Assembly: GCF_012979535.1 (NCBI RefSeq)
Contig: NZ_CP053015.1
Coordinates: 2,790,001-2,854,000 of the forward strand
Reading direction: 5' to 3'
Source: Sphingomonas lacunae
GTDB lineage: Bacteria; Pseudomonadota; Alphaproteobacteria; Sphingomonadales; Sphingomonadaceae
DNA: 64,000 nt
Shown here in pieces: positions 9,250-19,763 of this stretch; the stretch's first letter is position 1; the number at the start of each line of letters is the position of its first letter. A program made the position numbers and the translations under genes. The notes beneath the pieces were generated by a model, which was not told where the DNA came from, ran no database searches, and worked only from the letters and a program-made list of their open reading frames with translations.

Positions 9250-10478
9250 CGCGGATTCCATCCGTTGAGATTCAGCGGGGGAGCCCGATAGGGGTTACGG
9301 CGGGTCAATGCCAGCAGGAATCCCATGGTGATGGACAAGGCCCACAAGGATGAACCGCCATAGCTGATGAAGGGCAGCGTCATGCCCTTTGACGGGGCCA
9401 GTTGCAGATTGACGGCGATATTGATCATCACCTGGCCACCAAACTGCGCGACCAGGCCGGTACCGGCAAGAATGACGAACTGGTCCCTCTCCTCTCGCAA
9501 CCTCTGAAGCACCCGGACAATCAGGGCGACATAGAGCACCAGTATGCCGGCGCAGGCAATCAGGCCGAATTCCTCTCCGATAACTGAATAGATATAGTCG
9601 GTATGCGCCTCAGGCAGCCGGAACTTGGCGGTGCCGGTGAACGGGCCAGACCCGATGAGCCCACTATTCGACAATGTATCAAGTCCGCGGTCGACCTGGT
9701 GACTGTCCCCCTGACCAAACAGGAAGCCATCGATGCGGTTGCGGGCATTGTCGTAAAGGAAATAGGTGCCGAGCAGGAAAGCACCAATCCCGCCCCCAAG
9801 ATAGCCCATGGCCCGCATCGGCAACCCAGCGACAAAGACAAGGACAACCCATGTGCCTACATACAGCACTGTCTGGCCGAAATCCGGTTCCAGCATCAAC
9901 AAGGCGGCGACAAGGGCAGTGGTGATCATCGTCAGGGAGAAAACAGGCAATGTTTCATCCTCCACCCGGCAAGAGAGTATCCATGCCATGGAAACGGCGA
10001 ACATCGGCTTGAGAAACTCCGACGGCTGAAGACGCAGGACGCCCGAACCCAGCCAACGTTGCGAACCATTCACCTCGGTGCCGACAACCAGCACCGCAAA
10101 CAATGCCAATATGCCCGCCACAGTGCCCCACAGAGCAATGCGGCGAACCTCCAGCTTGCTCCTCATGCCAAAGAAGATCATGAATCCGATGCCCGTCGCC
10201 ACCCAGAAAAGTTGGCGCCACAGATAATACATCTCGCCAAATTCCTGTCCGCGACGGGCAGCGACCCTCGCGCCGACCGGCGATGCCACAGCGACGGCCA
10301 GCAAGCCAATCGCCATCAGGCCAAGGATCATCGCAAGAAGGCCGCGATCCACCTCTGCATACCATTTCGCCAGCGGGCTGCGGTCAGCCCGGCTGAGGGG
10401 AGCGGGACGACGACGCCCATGCAACTCTGGCGGAACGATCGGGGTCTCCGCACCGGTATCGGTCGATGAATTATTCAT
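9246..10478 (-). CDS. ftsW: Peptidoglycan glycosyltransferase FtsW
   Basis: FtsW is the SEDS-family glycan polymerase that works with FtsI in septal peptidoglycan synthesis. The 410-residue protein has a cytoplasmic N-terminus of about 35 residues, then nine or ten hydrophobic membrane segments. SEDS landmarks are visible: LQPSEFLKP in the middle and the periplasmic-loop segment GTAKFRLPEAHTDYIYSVIG, then PFISYGGSS near the end. Its start overlaps the end of murD by eight bases and its stop overlaps murG. Confidence 0.96.
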   Translation of the reverse strand: MNNSSTDTGAETPIVPPELHGRRRPAPLSRADRSPLAKWYAEVDRGLLAMILGLMAIGLLAVAVASPVGARVAARRGQEFGEMYYLWRQLFWVATGIGFMIFFGMRSKLEVRRIALWGTVAGILALFAVLVVGTEVNGSQRWLGSGVLRLQPSEFLKPMFAVSMAWILSCRVEDETLPVFSLTMITTALVAALLMLEPDFGQTVLYVGTWVVLVFVAGLPMRAMGYLGGGIGAFLLGTYFLYDNARNRIDGFLFGQGDSHQVDRGLDTLSNSGLIGSGPFTGTAKFRLPEAHTDYIYSVIGEEFGLIACAGILVLYVALIVRVLQRLREERDQFVILAGTGLVAQFGGQVMINIAVNLQLAPSKGMTLPFISYGGSSLWALSITMGFLLALTRRNPYRAPPLNLNGWNPR

Positions 10479-11826
10479 GCACCTGCCCCTGTTCCCACAG
10501 TCCCGTCACAATGGCGCGAAAGGCATCGCCGCGCGCCTCAAAATCGCGGAACTGGTCGAAGGATGCGGCAGCCGGAGACAGCAGCACGACATCGCCCGCT
10601 TGCGCATGGACCCGGGCGGCGGCCACCGCGGTGTCGAGCGTGCCGCTGACTGCATGCGGCACCCTGTCACCCAGCACGCGTGCAAGCATCGGGGCTGCAT
10701 CCCCGATCAGATAGGCTCGCGCGACATGGCCCAGCCACGCGTCACATTCCCCAACGCCCTCAACCTTTGCGAGGCCACCAACAATCCAGTGAATGCGGGG
10801 GCGACCATCGACGGCGGGAGGATATGCCGCCAGCGCGGGCGCAGCGGCTTCGGCGTTAGTGGCCTTGCTGTCGTTCACGTAAAGAACGCCGCCAATCTCT
10901 GCTATCCGTTCCATGCGGTGGGAAAGGCCGGGGTATGTCGCCAGCCCCTTGGCGATGTGGGCGTCATCGATACCGAGCGCACGGGCAACAGCGAGAGCAC
11001 AAGCGACATTCTGGGCGTTGTGCGGCCCTTGCAAGGCGGGCCATGCGGCTTGCTCAGCCGGAACGACATCCTTTGCCGACACCCGCAGCAAGCGGTGGGT
11101 CACATGGCTGGCAATCGCCCGACAACGATCATCATCGGTGGCGATCACCGCAATCTGATCGGCGTGCTGCATGCCAAAAAGACGCTGCTTGGATGCAGCA
11201 TAGGCAAGGAAGTCGCCGTCATAACGATCCAGATGATCAGGGGTGATGTTGGTCAACACCGCAACATCGCAGGCGAGACTGTGAGTCAAATCAATCTGAT
11301 AACTCGAAAGCTCGAGGACATAGACACCGCCTGCCGGCAACGGCGCCTGCGCCAAGATCGGCAGGCCGATGTTACCACCAAGACGCGCCTGCATGCCGCC
11401 AGCCTCAACCAGATGGGCGATGAGGCTTGTCGTCGTCGATTTACCATTGGTGCCAGTGATGCCCACCACCTTGTGCGGTGGCAGGCTGGGCCTTGCCAGG
11501 GCGAACAATTCGATATCGCCGAGGATGGGCACCTTCGACTGACGGGCACGACGGGCCAGCGGGTGGACGTTGATGGGCACGCCCGGCGAAACCAACAGGC
11601 CCGTGAAACCCGCGAGGTCAATGTTCATCAGATCAGCGATATCGGCGCCCAATGCCGCGCCTTGATCCCTCGCTTCGGCCTTGTCATCCCAAGCGACGAC
11701 GTCCGCACCAGCCGCAATCAGCGCGGCAACTGTGGCCAGACCTGTGCGGGCGAGGCCCAACACTGCGTAGCGCGCGCCGGCAACGGTCGCGCCGAGAGGA
11801 AGGATGGAACCGCTCGCCGAGCTCAC
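10471..11826 (-). CDS. murD: UDP-MurNAc-L-alanine--D-glutamate ligase MurD
   Basis: MurD adds D-glutamate to UDP-MurNAc-L-Ala in the cytosol. The 451-residue protein has a short N-terminal UDP-binding domain ([10 protein letters not shown]), the ATP-binding motif [12 protein letters not shown] near residue 126 and a C-terminal ligase domain. The start codon is GTG at 11826, overlapping the mraY stop as GTGA. It lies between mraY and ftsW, the conserved position. Confidence 0.96.
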   Translation of the reverse strand: MSSASGSILPLGATVAGARYAVLGLARTGLATVAALIAAGADVVAWDDKAEARDQGAALGADIADLMNIDLAGFTGLLVSPGVPINVHPLARRARQSKVPILGDIELFALARPSLPPHKVVGITGTNGKSTTTSLIAHLVEAGGMQARLGGNIGLPILAQAPLPAGGVYVLELSSYQIDLTHSLACDVAVLTNITPDHLDRYDGDFLAYAASKQRLFGMQHADQIAVIATDDDRCRAIASHVTHRLLRVSAKDVVPAEQAAWPALQGPHNAQNVACALAVARALGIDDAHIAKGLATYPGLSHRMERIAEIGGVLYVNDSKATNAEAAAPALAAYPPAVDGRPRIHWIVGGLAKVEGVGECDAWLGHVARAYLIGDAAPMLARVLGDRVPHAVSGTLDTAVAAARVHAQAGDVVLLSPAAASFDQFRDFEARGDAFRAIVTGLWEQGQVHE

Positions 11827-12893
11827 CGCAGCTTCAGCGTGGCGAGGCCAGCGAGCGCCAGCACGATGGAGACAATCCAGAAACGGATGACAACGGTCGA
11901 TTCGGCCCAGCCAAGCTGCTCGAAATGATGATGAATGGGCGCCATCCGGAAGATCCGTTTGCCGGTCCGTTTGTACCAGCCGACCTGAATGATGACAGAC
12001 AGGGCCTCAACCACGAAAAGGCCGCCGATGATCGGCAGAACCAGCTCGTGCTGGGCCGTTACCGCGATGGCCGCAAGGGCGCCGCCAAGGGCGAGACTGC
12101 CGGTATCGCCCATGAATATGGCCGCCGGCGGAGCATTGAACCAGAGGAAGGCAAGCCCTGCCCCGATGATCGCCCCACAGAATATGGCGAGATCCCCAGC
12201 GCCGGGAACATGGGCGATGCCCAGATAGGCCGCAAACTTTGCGTTGCCGGTCAGATAGACAATCACCAGCAGTGCCAGACTGGCCATGATCACCGGGAAG
12301 GTGGCGAGACCGTCGAGTCCGTCAGTCAGGTTCACCGCATTGCCGAAACCGACAATCAAGACCATCGCGAAAGCATAGTAGAGCGGGCCCAGATGGATCA
12401 CGACATTATTGAAAAAGGGCAGATACAGGTCCGTCCCGGTGCGATCCACGATCAGGAACACAACGATGCCGGCCACTATGAATTCGAGCAGCAGACGCAC
12501 CTTGCCCGAAACGCCCTTGTGGCTGCGCTTGGTCACCTTGTCATAATCATCAGCAAAACCGATGGCGCCGAAACCGGCAGTAACGAACAGGCACGCCCAG
12601 ACAAAACTGTTGCTGAGGTCCATCCACAACAGGCTGGAAACAATCAGCGAGGTCAGGATCATCAGGCCGCCCATCGTGGGCGTACCGCGCTTGGCAAGGT
12701 GGGTTTGCGGTCCATCCTCGCGAATCGGCTGGCCTTTGCCCTGCCGGATACGCAGCATCATGATGAAGCGCGGCCCGATGACGAGACCGATCAGCAGCGC
12801 TGTAAAAACGGCTGCCCCAGTCCGGAAGGACAAATAACGTATGAGGTTGAGTGGTCCCGGAAATCCCAACCATTCCGCCAGCAGATACAACAT
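11823..12893 (-). CDS. mraY: Phospho-N-acetylmuramoyl-pentapeptide transferase MraY
   Basis: MraY is the integral membrane enzyme that moves phospho-MurNAc-pentapeptide onto undecaprenyl phosphate to form lipid I. The 356-residue sequence has about ten hydrophobic segments and the family landmarks KRGTPTMGG near residue 70, the aspartate motif [17 protein letters not shown] in the centre and the histidine-rich [11 protein letters not shown] near the C-terminus. It starts two bases after the murF stop. Confidence 0.97.
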   Translation of the reverse strand: MLYLLAEWLGFPGPLNLIRYLSFRTGAAVFTALLIGLVIGPRFIMMLRIRQGKGQPIREDGPQTHLAKRGTPTMGGLMILTSLIVSSLLWMDLSNSFVWACLFVTAGFGAIGFADDYDKVTKRSHKGVSGKVRLLLEFIVAGIVVFLIVDRTGTDLYLPFFNNVVIHLGPLYYAFAMVLIVGFGNAVNLTDGLDGLATFPVIMASLALLVIVYLTGNAKFAAYLGIAHVPGAGDLAIFCGAIIGAGLAFLWFNAPPAAIFMGDTGSLALGGALAAIAVTAQHELVLPIIGGLFVVEALSVIIQVGWYKRTGKRIFRMAPIHHHFEQLGWAESTVVIRFWIVSIVLALAGLATLKLR

Positions 12894-12895
12894 TC

Positions 12896-14299
12896 TTATT
12901 CTCCGCCCGTCAGTGCTGCCACGATCCGTGACAGCCCGACGGCGTTAGACCCCTTGATCAGGATGGCGTCGCCCGGGTGGATATCCCCCTCAATCTTCAC
13001 CAGCGCCTGTGCAACATCCGGCTCATGCGTGAAATTCAATCGGGCCTCAAGCGGTTTGGCTGCGAGTGCATCTGCCAGCGCCCGCATCTCTGGCCCGACC
13101 AATATCGCGCGCGCAACACCTGCACGCTCAAGATGGTCAGCTAACGCCGCATGAAAGCCGTCGCTGCCTTCACCCAGTTCCCGCATGGAACCCAGGATCA
13201 CCACCCGCCGAACCGCCGGCTCGCGCCCCAGTTGGGCGATGGTTGCCGCCATAGATGCCGGATTGGCATTGTAGCTTTCATCAATGAGCAAGGCCTCACC
13301 CGATCCGACGGCGATCATGTGCCGCGCACCCCGCCCAGCGAGGCCTGGCAGTTCGGCAAGCGCTACCCCGGCAGCGGCGAGGTCACCCCCGGCAGCCTCG
13401 ACCGCCGCAAGCACCGCCATCGCATTGGCCACCCAATGATCACCCGGCGGCGCGAGCGAGAAACACAGGCTGCTCCCGCCCAATTCTGCGGTGATCAGGC
13501 TGCCACCAGTGGCGGAATCGGCAACCCAGTCACGGGCATGAATGTCAGCGCCATCAGTGAGGCCAAAGCTGACGATCCGGGCACCATGGAGTTGTGCCGC
13601 TGCAACGAGTTGGCCATGATATGGGCTGTCGAACGGAATGATGGCAGTTCCACCGGCCTCCAGACCTTGGAAAATTTCCGCCTTGGCGTCGGCAATCGCC
13701 TCCATGCTGCCCAAATTCTCGATATGGGCCGGAGCGATGGTGGTTATGACCGCAACATGCGGACGGGCGAGGCGCGTCAATGCTGCAATTTCACCGGCAT
13801 GATTCATGCCCATTTCCAGGACGGCAAATTCCGCATTGCGCGGCATCCGGGCCAGGCTGAGCGGAACGCCAGTGTGGTTATTATAGCTTTTCACCGATCG
13901 ATGAACCTGACCCGGACGAAAGCGGTCCAGGGCAGCGGCGATCGCCTCTTTTGTGCCGGTTTTGCCGACCGAACCGGTGACAGCGATGATCGTCGCCCGG
14001 CTGCGCGCCCGCGATGCGCGGCCCAAATCGGTCAGTGCCTTTACTGAATCGGCAACCCGGATATGCGGCCCGTCTATCGCGGTTTCACAAATCACGCCGG
14101 CTGCCCCAGCAGCCAGCGCCTTGTCAATGAACCGATGGCCGTCAGTCGTTTCACCGCGCATGGCGATGAAGAGGTCCCCCGGGCCAACCTCGCGACTGTC
14201 AAACGCCACGCCGGTTACCGCGAAGTGGCCGTGGGCTTCCCCACCCGTCGCTTCTGCTATTTCCGTAGAGGTCCACAGCGTCGGAACATCAAAAGTCAC
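12896..14299 (-). CDS. murF: UDP-MurNAc-tripeptide--D-alanyl-D-alanine ligase MurF
   Basis: MurF attaches the D-Ala-D-Ala made by Ddl and completes the cytosolic UDP-MurNAc-pentapeptide. The 467-residue protein has the N-terminal domain with [16 protein letters not shown], the Mur-ligase P-loop [11 protein letters not shown] near residue 111 and the substrate segment [11 protein letters not shown]. The start is GTG at 14299, overlapping the murE stop as GTGA. MurE and MurF are adjacent, in the usual order. Confidence 0.96.
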   Translation of the reverse strand: MTFDVPTLWTSTEIAEATGGEAHGHFAVTGVAFDSREVGPGDLFIAMRGETTDGHRFIDKALAAGAAGVICETAIDGPHIRVADSVKALTDLGRASRARSRATIIAVTGSVGKTGTKEAIAAALDRFRPGQVHRSVKSYNNHTGVPLSLARMPRNAEFAVLEMGMNHAGEIAALTRLARPHVAVITTIAPAHIENLGSMEAIADAKAEIFQGLEAGGTAIIPFDSPYHGQLVAAAQLHGARIVSFGLTDGADIHARDWVADSATGGSLITAELGGSSLCFSLAPPGDHWVANAMAVLAAVEAAGGDLAAAGVALAELPGLAGRGARHMIAVGSGEALLIDESYNANPASMAATIAQLGREPAVRRVVILGSMRELGEGSDGFHAALADHLERAGVARAILVGPEMRALADALAAKPLEARLNFTHEPDVAQALVKIEGDIHPGDAILIKGSNAVGLSRIVAALTGGE

Positions 14300-15744
14300 T
14301 GGCCCGCTTCCTCCCGAGCAACTGTGGCGTCATCGAATGGCAGCACACGCATGGCATCCCCTCGACCGATAATTTGCCCTTGCTCATGCCCCTTACCGGC
14401 TATGACAATGATGTCACCTGCCTGTGCCTCATCGACGGCCCGGGCAATGGCAGCGCGGCGATCCGCCATCTCAATGGCACCTGGCGCACCAGACAGGATA
14501 GACCGGCGAATAAGTGCCGGATCTTCTCCGCGCGGATTGTCATCCGTCACGATCACCATATCCGCTCCGCGCACCGCTTCTGCGCCCATTGCAGGGCGCT
14601 TACCGGCATCGCGATCGCCGCCAGCACCAAAAACAGCGATCAGGCGACCGTGCGCATGTGGCCGCAGGGCAGCCAATGCCGCGGCCAGCGCGTCAGGCGT
14701 ATGCGCATAATCGATATAGATGGGGGCACCCGAACGCGTCAGAGCGGCCCGTTCGAGTCGGCCGCGCACCGGTTGCACCCGCGCCAGGGCATCAATGACA
14801 GCAGCAGCGTCCGCGCCTGTGGCAATGGCCAAGCCGGCCGAGACCAGCGCATTGGCTGCCTGATAGGCGCCGATCAGTGGCAAGTTGACGCTACGGCGGC
14901 CAATGGTGGCAACATCCAGTTCAAGACTTTGACCCAGCGCGGTTGGTTGACGGTCGAGCAAGCGAATGGCCTGCCCCGCGGCGCCAACCGTGAACAAGCG
15001 CAGTCCGCGACGGCTGGCGTGGCCGATTGCCCGATCAGACCATTCATCATCGGCCCAGAAAACAGCGGCACCATCCGCCGCCACGACTTCGTCAAACAGC
15101 CGCATTTTCGCCGCGAAATAGCTGTCCATGTCGAGATGATAGTCCAAGTGATCACGCGACAGGTTGGTAAAGGCGGCGGCAGCAACACGCGGACCCTCGG
15201 TTCGATACTGATCCAGACCATGGCTTGACGCCTCAAAGGCGACATGACTGACCCCTTCAGCAGACAATCCGGAGAGATTGGCGAGAAAGGTAACGATGTC
15301 TGGGGTGGTCAGGCCGGTTTTGACCTGTTCATCGGTCGTCGTGATACCCAGCGTCCCGATTGAAGCGGCACTATGCCCCAATTGCCGCCAAATCTGACGC
15401 GTCAATTCGACACAGGAGGTCTTGCCATTGGTCCCGGTGACTGCGACCAACGTTTCCGGGGCACGGTCAAAAAAACGCGCTGCGGCCAAGGCAAAGGCGC
15501 GACGCGGTTCGTCCGCCTCAATGTGGAATGCCCCCTCCACGACAACGCCCGGGCGTGTGATGACGGCCACCGCTCCCGCGGCAATGGCATCAGGAATGAC
15601 GTCTTCGGCATTGAAGCGGGCGCCACGGAACGCGCCGAACAGCGCGCCACGGGTGACCTGACGGTGATCTATGGCAACAGCTGTCACCTGGATCTCAGCC
15701 TCTGCATTGGCGAGGCCATCGATCAACCGGCCGAGCCGCGTCAT
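14296..15744 (-). CDS. murE: UDP-MurNAc-L-Ala-D-Glu--meso-diaminopimelate ligase MurE
   Basis: MurE adds the third stem-peptide residue. The 482-residue protein has the P-loop VTGTNGKTSCVE near residue 104. Its DDNPRGEDP motif near residue 400 is the DNPR signature of enzymes that add meso-diaminopimelate, so the wall should be of the Gram-negative DAP type. It starts with ATG overlapping the ftsI stop as ATGA and overlaps murF at the other end. Confidence 0.96.
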   Translation of the reverse strand: MTRLGRLIDGLANAEAEIQVTAVAIDHRQVTRGALFGAFRGARFNAEDVIPDAIAAGAVAVITRPGVVVEGAFHIEADEPRRAFALAAARFFDRAPETLVAVTGTNGKTSCVELTRQIWRQLGHSAASIGTLGITTTDEQVKTGLTTPDIVTFLANLSGLSAEGVSHVAFEASSHGLDQYRTEGPRVAAAAFTNLSRDHLDYHLDMDSYFAAKMRLFDEVVAADGAAVFWADDEWSDRAIGHASRRGLRLFTVGAAGQAIRLLDRQPTALGQSLELDVATIGRRSVNLPLIGAYQAANALVSAGLAIATGADAAAVIDALARVQPVRGRLERAALTRSGAPIYIDYAHTPDALAAALAALRPHAHGRLIAVFGAGGDRDAGKRPAMGAEAVRGADMVIVTDDNPRGEDPALIRRSILSGAPGAIEMADRRAAIARAVDEAQAGDIIVIAGKGHEQGQIIGRGDAMRVLPFDDATVAREEAGQ

Positions 15745-17432
15745 CGTTCAGCCCTTGGCTTCCAAAGCAAGGGCTCCAACTCGCTGATGTCCACATCGCG
15801 ATGGGCATCAGGGTAGATACCAACCATGGGCCCAATCCGCTGAACCACCTTGCGCACAACAGGGGCGGCCGTGAAACCAGCGGTACGCTGACCCAGCGAA
15901 TAAGCATTGCCGGGCGGGCGGTCGATCATCACCAGCACCACATAGCGCGGACGGTCCATCGGAAAAGCCCCGGCAAAGGTCGCGACGACCGAATTGCCGA
16001 CATAGGTGCCGTCGATCACCCGTTCCGCCGAGCCCGTCTTGCCACCGACGCGGTACCCCGGCGCATCAGCGCGCGAACCGGTGCCACTGGCAACAATCAT
16101 CCGCAGCAACTGGCGCATGCGCGCACTCGTCGATTCAGTGAACACGCGGCGTCCCTGTACCACATGGCCCTCTTCGACCTTCAGGATCGTAGCGGGGCGC
16201 CAGATGCCACCGTTGACCAGTGCGGCATATGCGCTCGCCAGATGCAGCGGCGTCACCATGATCGAGTGACCAAAACCGGCCGTCATTGTCGTGGTCCGAC
16301 CCCAGCTACGCGGCCATTGCGGCAGACCACGTTCAGGCAGCTCGATAGTCGGGCGTTTGTCGAAATCGAGCGCGCGGAACGTCGCCTGGAGCCTGTCCTT
16401 GCCTAAATCATCGGCAATTTGCGCGGTCACGACATTGGATGAATGGACCAGAGCCTCTGGCACGTTCAGCCAACGATCGGCCGAATGCGAATCGCTGATA
16501 CGATGTCCGCCGACCGTAAGCGGACGCGTGGCATCATATCTCCGCGCCATATCAGTGATTACGCCTGCATCCATTGCTGCAGCTACGGTGATGGGCTTGA
16601 AAGTGGAACCCAGCTCAAAGGTGGTGAACGACACCGAGTTCCATTGCGCCGCCGGATCGGAGAAATTGACGCGGTTCGGATCAAAGGTGGGCATCGATGC
16701 CATGGCCAGCACTTCACCGGTATCGACATCCAGAACCAGCCCCGCCCCGCCCTTGGCTTCAAGCTGCGTCACCGCATCGCCGAGTTCCAGCTCTAGAGCC
16801 GCCTGAACGCGGGTGTCCAAGGAAAGTGCAAACGGCTCTCCCCGGGCTGCATTGGCGGCAAGTTGTTCATCGAACCGCCTTTCAATGCCCATTACACCAC
16901 CGCGACCGGGAGCAACAAAGCCCAGAACATGGGCGGCAATCGGCCCCTGTGGATAAAGGCGCTCCGGTTCTTCGGGATATTCAAATCCGATTTCGGCCAG
17001 TTCATTCACCGCATTGAGCTGGTCGGGCGTTGCACGCCGCCGGATAATGGAGGAAGGGCGGCCGGTCAGCCGACTGTAAAAGGTCGCTTCGGTCGTGTCT
17101 GGAAAGATGCGCGCCAGTTCGCGGGCCAGCATCCGCGGATCGTGCATCAGTTTGGAGCGCACTGAGCGGATACTGTGCACCGGAATTGAACGGGCCAGCG
17201 GCACACCATTGCGGTCAACAATGTCGGCGCGGTCAAACATGGCCGCCGGTGCGGCGCCACCACCATTTATAAGCCCCATGATGAAAATGTGCCCGATCCG
17301 CGCAAGCAAGACAGCACCGATGAACAGGAATGCGAGCAGCAAGATACGAAGCCGTTGATCAGCGGCGAGTGCGAACCGTTGCCGGCAATCGGCACGGCGC
17401 ATGGGCACCGGCCGCGCGATTGAGGCGCTCAA
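15741..17432 (-). CDS. ftsI: Septal peptidoglycan transpeptidase FtsI (PBP3)
   Basis: FtsI is the class B penicillin-binding protein that cross-links septal peptidoglycan together with FtsW. The 563-residue protein has a short cytoplasmic tail, one membrane anchor at about residues 27-45, a pedestal domain and a transpeptidase domain with STFK (276-279), SSN (331-333) and KTGS (465-468). The start appears to be a rare TTG at 17432. It overlaps the ftsL stop as TTGA and has GGAGG six bases in front, better supported than the in-frame ATG ten codons later. Confidence 0.95.
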   Translation of the reverse strand: MSASIARPVPMRRADCRQRFALAADQRLRILLLAFLFIGAVLLARIGHIFIMGLINGGGAAPAAMFDRADIVDRNGVPLARSIPVHSIRSVRSKLMHDPRMLARELARIFPDTTEATFYSRLTGRPSSIIRRRATPDQLNAVNELAEIGFEYPEEPERLYPQGPIAAHVLGFVAPGRGGVMGIERRFDEQLAANAARGEPFALSLDTRVQAALELELGDAVTQLEAKGGAGLVLDVDTGEVLAMASMPTFDPNRVNFSDPAAQWNSVSFTTFELGSTFKPITVAAAMDAGVITDMARRYDATRPLTVGGHRISDSHSADRWLNVPEALVHSSNVVTAQIADDLGKDRLQATFRALDFDKRPTIELPERGLPQWPRSWGRTTTMTAGFGHSIMVTPLHLASAYAALVNGGIWRPATILKVEEGHVVQGRRVFTESTSARMRQLLRMIVASGTGSRADAPGYRVGGKTGSAERVIDGTYVGNSVVATFAGAFPMDRPRYVVLVMIDRPPGNAYSLGQRTAGFTAAPVVRKVVQRIGPMVGIYPDAHRDVDISELEPLLWKPRAER

Positions 17433-17956
17433 CGCCCACCTCCGACAGCCACCACCGGAATGGTGCGAGCAATATCCCGCAGCGCCCGATCAGCAACCAC
17501 CGCACGGTCGGCCATCGCAATCCGGCGCGGAATGGCGTTGTCGTCGTTTCCAGTATCGACCTCGCCGGCGTCCTGATCAGCGGTCTGCCGAACCGGCATC
17601 TCGTCATCCGCCATCGCCATCAGAACCGGAGCCTTGGGTGCAGCATCAGCTGGCGGGCGCAGCCGATCGAGGTTTGCAAGCGCACGCTCACCGGCCAGAT
17701 ACTGTCCGGCGGTCGGCGAAACATAGCCGAGATATTCGCGATTCCACCGGTCAAGCTGACGGACATTGGCCAGCACCGCGATATCCCCCTCAAGCATACG
17801 GTTACGCCTGCGTGTTTCGGCAATTTGCTGTTCCACCTTTTGCAGTTCCGCACGAGTCGCCGATACTTTGAGCGATATCGGATAAGCGATCAAAAAGCAG
17901 AAGGTCACCAGCAAAATCAGGCCAATGCCCTGCAATTTGCGAATGGCAATGCTCAT
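17429..17956 (-). CDS. ftsL: FtsL-like cell division protein
   Basis: FtsL is a small bitopic protein that bridges FtsQ and FtsWI. The 175-residue product has a hydrophobic segment at about residues 8-27, followed by a charged heptad-like stretch ([18 protein letters not shown]) typical of the FtsL/DivIC coiled coil. It ends in a longer, Ala/Pro/Asp-rich tail of about 80 residues with no recognisable domain. Sequence conservation in this family is low, so the call rests on topology and on its place between rsmH and ftsI, with ATGA-type overlaps on both sides. Confidence 0.85.
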   Translation of the reverse strand: MSIAIRKLQGIGLILLVTFCFLIAYPISLKVSATRAELQKVEQQIAETRRRNRMLEGDIAVLANVRQLDRWNREYLGYVSPTAGQYLAGERALANLDRLRPPADAAPKAPVLMAMADDEMPVRQTADQDAGEVDTGNDDNAIPRRIAMADRAVVADRALRDIARTIPVVAVGGGR

Positions 17957-18933
17957 GGGCGATCTCCAACAGCGGAACCTGTCGACCAGGCAGGGGCAGA
18001 TGTTCGGATAGCGGTACGCAAGGTGGCTGAACGGGCGCGGGGATTGCGGGCCAGTTCAGCTTCGGCAGGACGCACAGCCTTGCCAATATTGACAAAGGTC
18101 GGAGCCGGGCCCGCCGCGGCCTGTGGTGGCAGATGACGCGAACCGGACCCGAGTCCGCCACTGCGCTGTCTCAGAAACTGCTTCACGATCCGGTCCTCAA
18201 GGCTCTGGAATGAGACGACGGCAAGCCGACCGCCGGGAGCAAGCACGCGTTCCGCAGCCTCCAGACCGCGCTCCAGCTCGCCCAACTCGTCATTGACGAC
18301 AATTCGGATTGCCTGAAAACTGCGCGTAGCCGGATCCTTGGGCGCGCCCGGCCGGTAGCCCAGCGCCTTGCGGACAACGGCAGCCAGCTCGCCAGTGCGA
18401 CTGATCGGACGGGCGGCCACAATCGCCCGGGCAACCCGCCGCGATTGCCGCTCCTCGCCATATAGATAGAGCGTATCGGCAATCTCGCTTTCGCTCGCCC
18501 GGTCTATCCACTCCGCCGCCGTCTCCCCTTCTTGCTGCATCCGCATGTCGAGCGGACCGTCGAGCGAGAAGGCGAAACCGCGCCGCGCCTGATCGAGCTG
18601 CATCGAGGACACGCCGATATCGAGCGTGACGCCATCCACCCGTGCATGACCTGCCAGGGCAGCATGGCGATCCAGCTCCGAAAATGTACCGGCAACCAGC
18701 GTCAGTCGCCCGTCAAATTCGGCGACCATTGCCTGTCCATCCGCAATGGCATCGGGATCACGATCAATCGCAATGACATCGGCACCAGAATCAAGGATGG
18801 CACGGCTGTATCCACCAGCGCCAAAAGTGCCATCAACAATCACCTGCCCCCGGGAAGGCGCAAGGGCAGCGACCACTTCATCCCGCAAGACTGGAATGTG
18901 CCGGCTGGCAGACGGGGCAACCACGGCACTCAT
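17953..18933 (-). CDS. rsmH: 16S rRNA m4C1402 methyltransferase RsmH
   Basis: RsmH (MraW) methylates N4 of C1402 in the ribosomal P site using SAM. The 326-residue protein has the SAM-binding motif [12 protein letters not shown] near residue 34, AIDRDPDA near 55, [11 protein letters not shown] near 103 and the C-terminal [13 protein letters not shown] segment. The ATG at 18933 overlaps the mraZ stop as ATGA. It is the second gene of the dcw cluster, as in most bacteria. Confidence 0.97.
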   Translation of the reverse strand: MSAVVAPSASRHIPVLRDEVVAALAPSRGQVIVDGTFGAGGYSRAILDSGADVIAIDRDPDAIADGQAMVAEFDGRLTLVAGTFSELDRHAALAGHARVDGVTLDIGVSSMQLDQARRGFAFSLDGPLDMRMQQEGETAAEWIDRASESEIADTLYLYGEERQSRRVARAIVAARPISRTGELAAVVRKALGYRPGAPKDPATRSFQAIRIVVNDELGELERGLEAAERVLAPGGRLAVVSFQSLEDRIVKQFLRQRSGGLGSGSRHLPPQAAAGPAPTFVNIGKAVRPAEAELARNPRARSATLRTAIRTSAPAWSTGSAVGDRP

Positions 18934-19442
18934 TCACTCGCCGCCTTTTTGGCTGCCTGCTTGTCCCGCACCCTCAGGGCCGCACGCGCCGCCGCCTGCG
19001 CCGGGGCATAAGCAGGGTCCTTCATCGCCAACAAGCGCCCCAGGTCCCATATTTCGAAATACTGACCGGCACCGAACAGGAAAATCTCGCCTTCAAATTC
19101 GGCCAGTTCGATCAGCACGTCCGAAAGTGAAAAGCGGCCACTACCGTCCATCGGCACGGTTTCACCAGGGCCGACCAGACGCCGCTCAAGTGCAAAGCGG
19201 TCAAACTCCTTGCCCTGTTGCGCGGCAAGATCTTCCGAACGGTCAATCCGCGCCTGAATGCGAGCAATACGATCGACACCCGAGCCCACCAGACAGGGCG
19301 CAACCTCATGGGTGGTGACAAACAACTGACGCGCAGAGGAACCAGAGGGCAGAAATTTGCGGAAAGCAGCAGGCAGGGCAATCCGACCCTTGTCATCAAG
19401 GGCAGCGAGCGCAGCTCCGGAAAAGAACCCCTCTTGCGACAT
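18930..19442 (-). CDS. mraZ: Transcriptional regulator MraZ
   Basis: MraZ is a DNA-binding protein that autoregulates the dcw promoter in E. coli. The 170-residue protein has two SpoVT/AbrB-type swapped-hairpin halves, seen as [13 protein letters not shown] near residues 16-28 and [12 protein letters not shown] near 98-109. It then has a basic, alanine-rich tail of about 30 residues that is longer than in E. coli MraZ (152 aa). It is the first gene of the cluster; candidate operator repeats lie 150-175 bases upstream of its ATG. Confidence 0.95.
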   Translation of the reverse strand: MSQEGFFSGAALAALDDKGRIALPAAFRKFLPSGSSARQLFVTTHEVAPCLVGSGVDRIARIQARIDRSEDLAAQQGKEFDRFALERRLVGPGETVPMDGSGRFSLSDVLIELAEFEGEIFLFGAGQYFEIWDLGRLLAMKDPAYAPAQAAARAALRVRDKQAAKKAASE

Positions 19443-19763
19443 TTACCCCTTGCTTCCCCGTCACCGCCCGCCGTGTGGCCGGCGACAAAATCCTCCCGCC
19501 GCCGGAAGCGTGCGTCACGCACCGGCCGAGCCTGTGATTGCCATGGTGAAGGACCACCCCTTTCACTCATCAGTATGTATCAAGAGAACCTTGGGGAAGA
19601 AAGGGGATATTACGGGATATTCTTGTTTTGTTCTTAAAAATAGCCAAAAAAACGCCAAAATGGTCCGTGCGCGGCATATATCGCGAAATGCGACCAGCCA
19701 CGCCCGAAAGGCTATCCGGACGACAAATGACCGAGTTTCAAAGCGTTGAAGAAAATGGCCCGT
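19443..19763. other. Leader region upstream of mraZ, no gene
   Basis: These 321 bases hold the mraZ leader and the tail-side spacer of the GldG-like gene. Apart from the 10-bp-period G-rich repeats at 19593-19617 and an AT-rich patch at about 19618-19660 that could carry a promoter, I see no gene or stable hairpin. Short open frames here lack ribosome sites. Confidence 0.6.
19593..19617 (+). promoter_or_regulatory. Candidate MraZ box: three 5-bp repeats, 10-bp period
   Basis: GGGGA at 19593, GGGGA at 19603 and CGGGA at 19613 are spaced exactly ten bases apart, separated by five-base spacers. E. coli MraZ binds three TGGGN repeats separated by five bases upstream of mraZ, so both the spacing and the G-run match. 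Here the G-runs are on the strand opposite to mraZ, and the site is about 150-175 bases from its ATG. The role is inferred. Confidence 0.5.

Noticed and set aside
11652-13154. 500-codon plus-strand frame opposite mraY and murD/murF
   Set aside because: Covers the antisense of well-recognised Mur genes; composition is that of a shadow frame.
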